5,174 nucleotides of DNA from Lysobacterales bacterium. GTDB taxonomy: Bacteria > Pseudomonadota > Gammaproteobacteria > Xanthomonadales > Marinicellaceae. The stretch spans positions 1-5,174 of the forward strand of contig WGBZ01000220.1 of the NCBI GenBank assembly GCA_015494035.1, read 5' to 3'. Positions 1 through 5,174 of the stretch are shown here, in pieces. The notes below the pieces were generated by a model. It searched no databases. It was not told the origin of the DNA and was given only the letters and a program-made list of their open reading frames with translations. Both the position numbers and the translations under genes were made by a program. The first letter of the stretch is position 1. Every line of letters starts with the position of its first letter.

Positions 1-2
1 CC

Positions 3-284
3 ACCCGCAGTCAGGTGGTGGCCTTTATTGCCACCGTGCTGGTGCTGTTACTGCTGATACTGCCCGGATTTTCCAGTTTTTCGCCTGCTGTTTTGAACAC
101 GTCCTTGCTGGCTGACAGTTTTCTGGGCGAGCTGGTCCGTTCGGTGGGTTTTCTGGCGCACTATGACCGCCTCAGCGAAGGCATTGTGAATGTGGCTGAT
201 GGACTCTATTTCATCGGCACCATGGCCGTGTTCCTTTATGCCACCGGTCTCATGCTTGAATGGAAAAAGAGCCACGCTACATGA
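3..284 (+). CDS. ABC-2 type permease, GldF-like (3' end only)
   Basis: This is the C-terminal part (93 codons) of an inner-membrane ABC transporter permease; the gene begins upstream of the window. The open frame runs from the first complete codon, so the internal GTG at 15 is not a real start. The fragment opens with TRSQVVAF, which resembles the segment leading into the penultimate helix of GldF/ABC-2 permeases. Two membrane segments follow, one rich in V and L (about fragment residues 5-24) and one near the end (about 69-86), then a short charged tail. Between them, a region with the pattern FLAHYDRLSEGIVNVADGLYF matches the family's usual 'HF..F..G..D..D..Y' stretch. The stop overlaps the next ATG by four bases (ATGA), which suggests translational coupling to the GldG-like gene. 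The transported substrate is unknown. Family assignment rests on pattern recognition of a fragment and is supported by the downstream genes. Confidence 0.8.
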   Translation, partial: TRSQVVAFIATVLVLLLLILPGFSSFSPAVLNTSLLADSFLGELVRSVGFLAHYDRLSEGIVNVADGLYFIGTMAVFLYATGLMLEWKKSHAT

Positions 285-2197
285 ACCGCAATAGTGCCCC
301 ATCACCGCTGGCCAGCCTCATCTGGCTGGCGCTCATCTATGTCTTGTTTGCCTGGTTTGTGAGCCATTCTCCGGCGCTGAACCGCTTGCGCTGGGACATG
401 ACCCAAGACCGCCTTTTTACCCTGGACCCGGGCACACGAAAGATTTTGGAGCGCATCGAAGAGCCCATTCAACTGCGTCTGTTTTTTTCACCGGAAATTG
501 CCCAGCGCTACCCGGCTTTGCGGGCCTACAAGGAACGGGTCGATAAGTTGCTGGGTGAAATGCAGCTTTACAGCCACGGCCATTTGCAGGTGCGCTGGCT
601 GCAACCGAGGCCATTTTCGCGCGAAGAAGACCTGGCTTTTGCCCATGGCTTGCGGCCCATGCCGAAAACCGGGCCAGGCCAGGCGCTTTTTTTTGGCATC
701 AGTGGCACCAATGGCCTGGACGGGCTGGAAACACTGCCTTTTCTGAGTCCAGAACAGGAGCCCTTTCTGGAATACCACCTGGCGCGGCTTATTTATCGTT
801 TGCTGGATAACAGCCCGCGGCAAGTGGCGCTCATCAGCCAGTTGCCCGATTCCACGCTCTGGAATCGGGACGATGCATTTGGCATGGGCGTGGCCCTGTA
901 TCCCCTGCGGCACAGCCTGCAGACCCGTCGCCTGAAGCTGCCACTGGGCGACATTTCCCCGGAAACCGATCTGCTGTTGCTGTTGCATCCACCGTCGCTG
1001 GATGCTGCTTCCGTGGCCGCTATCCGCCGTTACCTGGCGACGGGTGGAAAAATGGCCGTTTTTGTGGATCCCCTGTTGATTGCTCCGGCGCCGTTGTCCC
1101 TGCCGACCCAATCTGACCTGGCGGGCCTGAAAGCCATGCTGGGGTTCTCACTGGCTAGGCAACAGGTGTTGGTGGACCCGGCACTGGCGGCGGATTCAGA
1201 TTTGAAACGCGATGTGGACAAGGGCATTCCCGCAGAAGCTGAAACCACGCCCCCGGTGTTGCTGACCGTCCACGGACAGGCCATCAACCGGGACGACATC
1301 CTGACGCGCGATCTGAAGCGAATCAACCTGGTCGCCGCCGGCGGCCTGATGCCAAAAAAGGATGGGCACGGTCAGCCGCAGCGTGTGCTATGGCATAGCA
1401 GTGATCGCGCCAGGCTGATTCAGCGGCAGCAACTGGCCCAGCTGGATGCGACCCACTGGCAGGCCCAAGCCGGCGATGCACCACTGAATTCACAGCCTTA
1501 TGCCCTCGCTGTGCGACTGACACCAGCGGTGACCGCGTCCCGCCCCGCCAGCACAGGGAACCAGAACGCCGCAGCGGACATCATAGCGGATGACCGCCAG
1601 CCCACCGTGGTGCCAGGCTCAGTGGTGCTGGTGGCAGACACAGACCTGCTGCTGAACCACACCTGGACACGGCGTTCGGTAGACAATGGCCAGAGCGTTT
1701 ACCTGGCCTTTGCCGACAACGGCACGTTTTTTCATCACCTGCTGGACCACCTCAGCAGCAGCCCGGATTTGATCGCCATACCGCCACGCCATCATGCGGA
1801 TCGGCCATTTACCCGGGTGGCGCGCTTGCGCCAGCGTTCGGAAAAGAAATTCCACCAGACCGAGCAACGACTCATTGCCCAGTTGCGCGAAACCGAACGG
1901 GTGCTCAATCAGTGGCAGCAAAACAAGGACCCGCAGGACAAGTTGATTCTGACGCCAGAGCAGCAGCAGGAACTGCAGCGTTTTCGCCAGATCAAGCTGG
2001 ATATTCGCGAAAAATTGCGCGCGGTGCGGCGTGATTTTGATCAGGACGTGGCCGCCCTCGGTCGAATAGTGCTGGTTTTCAATCTGCTGCTGGTGCCCAT
2101 TGGGTTGGCTTTGGTGGGCTTGATCAGTTGGCGTTGGCGGCGTCATCGCTGGCGCAAATCCCGGCGAGCCGATAATGACAGGCCGGGTGAAGCATGA
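281..2197 (+). CDS. GldG-like ABC transporter auxiliary protein
   Basis: A 638-residue membrane-anchored auxiliary subunit of a GldF/GldG-type ABC system, with its bulk predicted in the periplasm. One N-terminal membrane helix (about residues 11-28) is followed by the typical 'D.T...LFTLDPGTRKIL' stretch (39-56) and a domain that begins with IQLRLFFS (63-70). The segment LPFL..EQE.FLEYHLARLIY (152-172) and the D..LLLLHPP...AAIRRYLATGGK..VFVDP block (230-263) are hallmarks of the ABC_transp_aux family. Near the C terminus, residues 515-594 are highly charged and probably helical or coiled-coil, leading to a second membrane helix (about 596-617) and a basic Arg/Trp-rich cytoplasmic tail. The start at 281 is preferred over the in-frame ATG at 260 because it gives the ATGA overlap with the permease and has a purine-rich AAGAG upstream (about 267-271). 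GldG was named from Bacteroidetes gliding motility, but proteobacterial homologues have no established role in gliding. The function is inferred only at complex level. Confidence 0.88.
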   Translation: MNRNSAPSPLASLIWLALIYVLFAWFVSHSPALNRLRWDMTQDRLFTLDPGTRKILERIEEPIQLRLFFSPEIAQRYPALRAYKERVDKLLGEMQLYSHGHLQVRWLQPRPFSREEDLAFAHGLRPMPKTGPGQALFFGISGTNGLDGLETLPFLSPEQEPFLEYHLARLIYRLLDNSPRQVALISQLPDSTLWNRDDAFGMGVALYPLRHSLQTRRLKLPLGDISPETDLLLLLHPPSLDAASVAAIRRYLATGGKMAVFVDPLLIAPAPLSLPTQSDLAGLKAMLGFSLARQQVLVDPALAADSDLKRDVDKGIPAEAETTPPVLLTVHGQAINRDDILTRDLKRINLVAAGGLMPKKDGHGQPQRVLWHSSDRARLIQRQQLAQLDATHWQAQAGDAPLNSQPYALAVRLTPAVTASRPASTGNQNAAADIIADDRQPTVVPGSVVLVADTDLLLNHTWTRRSVDNGQSVYLAFADNGTFFHHLLDHLSSSPDLIAIPPRHHADRPFTRVARLRQRSEKKFHQTEQRLIAQLRETERVLNQWQQNKDPQDKLILTPEQQQELQRFRQIKLDIREKLRAVRRDFDQDVAALGRIVLVFNLLLVPIGLALVGLISWRWRRHRWRKSRRADNDRPGEA

Positions 2198-3267
2198 ACC
2201 GGTTCCTAAACAGCGGTTTTTTTCGGCTTCATCCCCGGCAATGGGTGCTGGCGGGGCTGGCCACCGTGCTATTGTTACTGGTGATATTTGCCACCGAGCG
2301 GGACGACCGGCCCTTGAGCGAGGAGCATAGCTGGTTTTTGCCCCGATTACGTGCCGATACCAGTGCCCTGGACAAGGTGGTGCTGTGGTCGTCCAAAGGC
2401 AAGCTGACGCTGGAAAAGAAAAACAACCAGTGGGTCTTGCCGCAAAAAGACAATTACCCGGCGGACTTGCGTGCCGTGGTGGAATTCATCCTGCCCTTGC
2501 GGGAAATGAAAACGCTGGAAAAAAAGACCGCGCAGCCGGCCTTGTTGCCCCAACTGGGGCTGGATGAGCAACAGGGCACGCACGTTATCCTGATGGCCGG
2601 GGACACCATGCTGGGGGATTTCGTGCTCGGCAAGACCTCCCGCCATGGTCAGGGTGGCTTTGTGCGGCGGGCTACGGAAAGTCAGGCCTGGCTGGTCAAT
2701 AAAATGCTGTTTGCGCCCCTGAGTCCGTTACCGTGGCTGAACCGGAAAGTGCTGGATGTGGCGCCGGACTCACTGCTGGCCATTCGGGTCACTGCCAGTG
2801 ATCAGCCGCCTGAAACCCGTCGTCTGGTCTCTGGCAAACAGACACAGGAACCCACGCAATCCGCGGCAGATCATGCGCCTGCAAAAAGCGACATCAAGCC
2901 CGCCCAGGCACTCTGGCAAACGGCGCTGCGCAAGGCCCTCAGCCCCTTGTTGTTTGAAGACGTGAAAGCGCGGCCCGATGGCCCCTTGCGGCCGGAATTC
3001 ACCTCGGATGTGCAAACAGCCGATGGCCTGATTTACCATTTCGATCATTTTCGCGATGGGGCGCAGTGGTGGACGGCCATGCGCGTGCAAGCCGTTGCGG
3101 ACCGGCCCGGTGTCGACAGCCGGGCTTTGTCGCCGAAACGCCGCCAGCAGTTGGCAGTGATGAATGCCCAGTGGCGTCCCTGGCTGTATCGCTTGCCCGC
3201 TGCCAGCCTGCAGGCCATTAGTCTGGGCAGAATCGGCAATGGGACAGAACAGTCAGCGCAGGAATGA
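2194..3267 (+). CDS. DUF4340 domain-containing membrane-anchored protein
   Basis: A 357-residue protein with one N-terminal membrane helix (about 17-33) and a large domain predicted to be periplasmic. The DUF4340 signature is visible in order: a strand-rich start DKVVLWSSKGKLTLEKKNNQW (60-80), YPAD (88-91), the LREMKTLEKKT segment (102-112), LGL (121-123), VLGK (144-147), GGFVRR (154-159), WLVNK (166-170) and WLNRKVLDV (181-189). A low-complexity Gln/Pro/Ala linker (about 207-240) separates this from a C-terminal region, about 245-357, that I do not recognise. The start overlaps the GldG-like stop by four bases (ATGA) and has GGTGA a few bases upstream. DUF4340 genes commonly follow GldF/GldG-like genes, so the protein probably works with that ABC complex; its biochemical role is unknown. 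It is the last gene of the operon, since the next gene is 254 bases away beyond a repeat. Confidence 0.85.
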   Translation: MNRFLNSGFFRLHPRQWVLAGLATVLLLLVIFATERDDRPLSEEHSWFLPRLRADTSALDKVVLWSSKGKLTLEKKNNQWVLPQKDNYPADLRAVVEFILPLREMKTLEKKTAQPALLPQLGLDEQQGTHVILMAGDTMLGDFVLGKTSRHGQGGFVRRATESQAWLVNKMLFAPLSPLPWLNRKVLDVAPDSLLAIRVTASDQPPETRRLVSGKQTQEPTQSAADHAPAKSDIKPAQALWQTALRKALSPLLFEDVKARPDGPLRPEFTSDVQTADGLIYHFDHFRDGAQWWTAMRVQAVADRPGVDSRALSPKRRQQLAVMNAQWRPWLYRLPAASLQAISLGRIGNGTEQSAQE

Positions 3268-3301
3268 AACACCGGCTTTTTTTCGGTCCCCGTTTTATTT
3301 A

Positions 3302-3463
3302 GGGAAGCTCTGATCGAATCGTGACACGCCATCTTGTGGTGTAAAATCGTCCATTTCTGCGTTGCAAACCTTCGCAATAGCTGGCTATTACGTGCGGTTT
3401 GCGCCTTGAACTGAACAATTTTACACTCCAATCCGCTCGCACCAGATTCAATCAGAGGTTCCT
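3302..3463. repeat. Palindromic MITE-like repeat, copy 1
   Basis: A 162-bp element that is an ungapped imperfect palindrome centred at 3382.5. The terminal 19 bases (3302-3320, GGGAAGCTCTGATCGAATC) match the inverted other end (3445-3463) at 16 of 19 positions. Internal pairings include GTGTAAAAT (3339-3347) with ATTTTACAC (3418-3426), GCAAACC (3364-3370) with GGTTTGC (3396-3402), and a central AATAGC-TG-GCTATT (3376-3389). TTA lies immediately outside both ends (3299-3301 and 3464-3466), a possible 3-bp target duplication. There is no coding capacity. The structure fits a non-autonomous foldback or MITE-type element mobilised in trans by an insertion sequence; the parent family is not identified. 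It starts 34 bases after the DUF4340 stop and ends 58 bases before the DUF423 ATG. Confidence 0.82.
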
Positions 3464-3507
3464 TTACATACTCAACCCCGTGGCACAAATTGTTGTGTGC
3501 TAACAGC

Positions 3508-3514
3508 AAAGGAG
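3508..3514 (+). promoter_or_regulatory. Strong ribosome binding site of the DUF423 gene
   Basis: AAAGGAG is a near-ideal Shine-Dalgarno sequence and ends 7 bases before the ATG at 3522. It fixes that start over the in-frame ATG at 3546. It also contrasts with the SUF regulator, which has no such site. Confidence 0.8.
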
Positions 3515-3521
3515 AAAACCC

Positions 3522-3941
3522 ATGAACAACTCCAACCGACGATACATGCAGGACAGCCTGCTTTTGCCGGCCGTACTCATGACCCTCGCCGCCATCTACG
3601 GCCTTTCTGCCGTGGTACTGGCGGCCATGGGCAATCACGTCTTCGGCTTTGCCCCTGGCACGCCCGCTTACAGCCTGTTTGCCAATGCCTTGATGTTTCA
3701 GTTCCTGCACGCGGTGGTGATGCTGTGGTTGGCGGTGCAATTGAAAACACCGGATTTCTGGCTCAAATCCGCCGGTATCAGCTTTGCCCTGGGCATTCTG
3801 CTGTTTTGTGGCGGCATTTACCTGTTGCTGTTTGTGGGCAAAACGGCCTTGTCCATCATCACGCCCATTGGCGGCAGCTTGCTTATTCTGGGCTGGCTTA
3901 ATCTCACGGTCTACGGCTTCCGTTACCTGAAGCAGAAATAA
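3522..3941 (+). CDS. DUF423 (YgdD/UPF0382-type) inner-membrane protein
   Basis: A 139-residue protein with four predicted membrane helices (about 14-37, 54-73, 83-104 and 110-132). The features are those of the DUF423 family: helix 1 ends in a Gly-Asn-His motif (37-39), helix 2 carries FQFLHAVVML with His63, helix 3 has the LFCGGIY motif (94-100, usually LFSGSLY), and helix 4 begins TPIGG (114-118) followed by GW (124-125). It is slightly longer than the usual 120-130 residues because of a polar N-terminal extension. It is also divergent: the typical GAFGAH at the end of helix 1 is reduced to AAMGNH. The family has no established biochemical function. The gene is monocistronic in appearance, bracketed by two inverted repeat copies, and has its own strong ribosome binding site. 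No clear promoter is visible; a TTTACA at 3463-3468 lacks a convincing -10 partner. Confidence 0.85.
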   Translation: MNNSNRRYMQDSLLLPAVLMTLAAIYGLSAVVLAAMGNHVFGFAPGTPAYSLFANALMFQFLHAVVMLWLAVQLKTPDFWLKSAGISFALGILLFCGGIYLLLFVGKTALSIITPIGGSLLILGWLNLTVYGFRYLKQK

Positions 3942-3962
3942 CACCGTGCGGCCGTTTCGCCA

Positions 3963-4122
3963 GGGAAGCTCTGATTGAATCTGGACGAAGCAGATTATGC
4001 CGGAAATGTTCGAGAACAAGGCGAAGTTCGCAGCCAATAGCAAGCTATTGGTAATGACTTCAACGCAGTTATCAGACATTTCAGGTGTGAGAAGCGAGTT
4101 CACGATTCAATCAGAGCATCCC
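3963..4122. repeat. Palindromic MITE-like repeat, copy 2 (inverted relative to copy 1)
   Basis: A 160-bp homologue of the repeat at 3302-3463, in opposite orientation, centred at 4042.5. Its terminal 19 bases (3963-3981, GGGAAGCTCTGATTGAATC) match the inverted right end (4104-4122) at 18 of 19 positions. Internal pairings include CCGGAAATGT (4000-4009) with ACATTTCAGG (4076-4085, one mismatch), GAAGT (4023-4027) with ACTTC (4057-4061, one-base offset) and the central CCAATAGC/GCTATTGG (4034-4051). When copy 1 is reverse-complemented, both share the CTGATTGAATCTGG end, an AAGGCG block, the AATAGC core, CAACGCAG and the TCACGATTC end. Only a 2-base CA is repeated at its borders (3961-3962 and 4123-4124), so a target duplication is not clear. 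It begins 21 bases after the DUF423 stop and ends just before the SUF regulator promoter. Confidence 0.82.
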
Positions 4123-4124
4123 CA

Positions 4125-4137
4125 GGTAAAGAGTACC
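4125..4137. promoter_or_regulatory. Small inverted repeat in the -35 region, possible operator
   Basis: GGTA-AAGAG-TACC is a short dyad at the position expected for the -35 region of the SUF regulator promoter. It could be a regulator binding site, perhaps for autoregulation, but the arms are only four bases and it does not resemble the IscR type 1 site. The assignment is speculative. Confidence 0.2.
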
Positions 4138-4155
4138 AAGATGGTTCTATATTTT

Positions 4156-4164
4156 TGCTATAAT
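4156..4164 (+). promoter_or_regulatory. Extended -10 promoter of the SUF operon
   Basis: TGCTATAAT is a perfect extended -10 element (TGnTATAAT). No good -35 hexamer lies 16-18 bases upstream, as is usual for extended -10 promoters. The box ends 7 bases before the ATG at 4172, so transcription would start at or next to that ATG. It would drive the Rrf2-type regulator and probably sufB. Confidence 0.7.
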
Positions 4165-4171
4165 GGCCGGC

Positions 4172-4630
4172 ATGTTGAAAGTCTCGCGTTTAACCGATTA
4201 CGCCACGGCCATTTTGCTGACACTGCTCAGGCACGACCGCGTGTGTTCGGCCGAAGAAGTGGCCTCGCAACTGGGCCTGGAAGTGCCCACCTGTGCCAAG
4301 GTGCTCAAGTTACTGACTCGCGCCGGCTTGCTGGTATCCACCCGCGGCGCCCGCGGGGGCTATCAGCTGGCCAGAACGCCTGAGGCCATTTCGGTGTATG
4401 ACGTGCTGCATGCCATCGAGGGTGGTACGGCGCTGACCGAATGTGCCCGCGAGGACAGCCGCTGTGAATGGCAGACCGATTGTGGACAACGCAGCGCCTG
4501 GCAACACATTAACGCCTCCATTCGCGATACCCTGTTGAACATTTCCCTGGCCAGCCTGCAGCAACTGGCCCAATTGCCGTTGCCGGGGGTGGACAAATCC
4601 CGGCCGGATTTGCCACTGGTTATCAAGTAA
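4172..4630 (+). CDS. Rrf2-family SUF system iron-sulfur regulator
   Basis: A 152-residue IscR-like transcription regulator. The N-terminal winged helix-turn-helix runs LKVSRLTDYATAILL (2-16), then the recognition helix region VPTCAKVLKLLTRAGLL (38-54), then the wing STRGARGGYQLAR (56-68). The effector region carries three cysteines, C91, C98 and C104, close to the IscR [2Fe-2S] ligands C92, C98 and C104. The position of IscR His107 is Arg here (CGQRSAW), which seems common in the SUF-type subfamily. The protein most likely senses Fe-S status and controls the suf operon, including itself. The start at 4172 gives MLKVSRLTDYA, the expected N terminus of this subfamily. The ATG at 4163 lies inside the -10 box and is unlikely. 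No Shine-Dalgarno sequence precedes 4172, so translation may be leaderless. sufB follows after 50 bases. Confidence 0.9.
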   Translation: MLKVSRLTDYATAILLTLLRHDRVCSAEEVASQLGLEVPTCAKVLKLLTRAGLLVSTRGARGGYQLARTPEAISVYDVLHAIEGGTALTECAREDSRCEWQTDCGQRSAWQHINASIRDTLLNISLASLQQLAQLPLPGVDKSRPDLPLVIK

Positions 4631-4680
4631 ACGGTCGAGCAAGGCTTGAAAAACCACTGATACACACCCAAGAGTGAATC

Positions 4681-5174
4681 ATGAACGAAGAAACCACCAT
4701 TGAAAACACCACCACCGACAAGCTGTCTCAGCAGGACGAAGCGGTGCAAAAGCGCGTGCGCGAAACCTACAAGGAAGGGTTTTACACTGACATTGAATCC
4801 GACAGCCTGCCGCCGGGTTTGAATGAAGACGTGATCCGAGCCATTTCGGCCAGAAAGAACGAGCCGGACTGGTTGCTGGAATGGCGCCTGGCTGCGTACC
4901 GGAAATGGCTGAAAATGGAACACCCCAACTGGGCCAAACTGGATATTCCGCCCATCGACTTCCAGTCTATTTCCTATTTTTCCGCCCCCAAGTCCTCCAA
5001 AAATGCGCCCAAGAGCCTGGATGAGGTGGACCCCAAATTGCTGGAAACCTACGACAAGCTGGGCGTGCCGCTGCATGAGCGCGAGCGCCTGGCGGGCGTG
5101 GCGGTGGACGTGGTTTTTGACTCGGTCTCGGTGGCCACCACCTTTAAGGGAACAACTGGAAAAAGTCGGTGTGA
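4681..5174 (+). CDS. sufB: Fe-S cluster assembly scaffold SufB (5' part, apparent frameshift)
   Basis: The N-terminal part of SufB, a component of the SufBCD scaffold complex that builds iron-sulfur clusters in the cytoplasm. After a variable Thr-rich start (residues 1-17), the conserved sequence is plain: YKEGFYTDIESDSLPPGLNE, then KNEPDWLLEWRLAAYRKWL, PPIDFQSISYFSAPK, SLDEVDP and RLAGVAVDVVFDSVSVATTFK, ending at Lys156. The original frame then gives GTTGKSRC, which is not SufB, whereas the +1 frame from 5150 reads EQLEKVGV, the usual continuation. One extra G in the GGG at 5148-5150 explains this. The frame stays open to the window edge, so no stop is seen and about two thirds of the protein lies outside. 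The ATG at 4681 is preceded by a weak AGAG (4671-4674). Only 50 bases separate it from the regulator, which supports one operon. Confidence 0.9.
   Translation, partial: MNEETTIENTTTDKLSQQDEAVQKRVRETYKEGFYTDIESDSLPPGLNEDVIRAISARKNEPDWLLEWRLAAYRKWLKMEHPNWAKLDIPPIDFQSISYFSAPKSSKNAPKSLDEVDPKLLETYDKLGVPLHERERLAGVAVDVVFDSVSVATTFKGTTGKSRC
5148..5150 (+). other. Apparent +1 frameshift site in sufB
   Basis: The run AAGGGAA holds one G more than is needed to join VATTFK to EQLEKVGV, the conserved SufB continuation that reads from 5150 onwards. It is either a sequencing or assembly error near a contig end or a true disabling mutation. A programmed frameshift is not expected in this family. Confidence 0.75.

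Noticed and set aside
260..280. ATG at 260 as start of the GldG-like gene
   Set aside because: It would add seven residues and a 25-base overlap with the permease. The ATG at 281 gives the same ATGA junction as the next gene pair.
3277..3300. Possible terminator after the DUF4340 gene (ACCG, T-run, CGGT)
   Set aside because: The stem would be only four base pairs with the T-run inside the loop, which is not a typical intrinsic terminator. The adjacent repeat could serve, but that is not shown.
3484..3497. Dyad CACAA-ATTG-TTGTG upstream of the DUF423 gene
   Set aside because: Five-base arms in a short intergenic stretch can occur by chance, and no promoter is identified to make it an operator.
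3045..4103. A 352-codon open frame on the - strand
   Set aside because: It runs antisense through the DUF4340 end, copy 1 of the repeat, the whole DUF423 gene and most of copy 2. The protein has no recognisable family pattern, while the + strand genes have clear ones.
3997..4383. A 128-codon + strand open frame across copy 2 and the regulator start
   Set aside because: It begins within the repeat and overlaps the regulator out of frame; the product has no family features.
5149..5172. Peptide GTTGKSRC resembling part of a nucleotide-binding loop
   Set aside because: It is read out of the true SufB frame after the extra G and is an artefact of the frameshift.

Overview
The window looks like part of a gammaproteobacterial chromosome with moderately high GC. 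The basis is the set of gene families: a GldF/GldG/DUF4340 ABC-type cluster, a YgdD/DUF423 membrane protein, and an Rrf2-family SUF regulator placed directly before sufB. All genes I can support are on the + strand. I cannot name a genus.

Layout. (1) Positions 3-3267 hold a tightly packed operon. It contains the 3' end of an ABC-2 permease (GldF-like), a complete GldG-like auxiliary protein and a complete DUF4340 protein, each joined to the next by a 4-base ATGA stop/start overlap. These probably form one envelope-associated ABC system whose substrate is unknown; the ATPase gene would lie upstream, outside the window. (2) Positions 3268-4171 hold a single-gene island: a DUF423 membrane protein (3522-3941) bracketed by two divergent copies of a ~160-bp repeat (3302-3463 and 3963-4122). 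The copies lie in opposite orientation. Each is an imperfect palindrome along its whole length, with terminal inverted repeats of the GGGAAGCTCTGAT type. They look like non-autonomous, MITE-type foldback elements. (3) From 4156 to the end is the start of a SUF iron-sulfur cluster assembly operon: an extended -10 promoter, the Rrf2-type SUF regulator (4172-4630) and the 5' part of sufB (4681 to the window end).

Three points deserve attention. The two repeats keep their palindromic pairing although the paired sequences differ between copies. The SUF regulator may be translated from a leaderless mRNA, because its extended -10 box ends 7 bases before its ATG. The sufB reading frame appears broken by one extra G near 5148-5150, after which the conserved SufB sequence continues in the +1 frame. 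That frameshift lies within 30 bases of the window end, so a sequence or assembly error is a real possibility.

I see no convincing previously undescribed multi-gene system here. The repeat family is the most unusual element.
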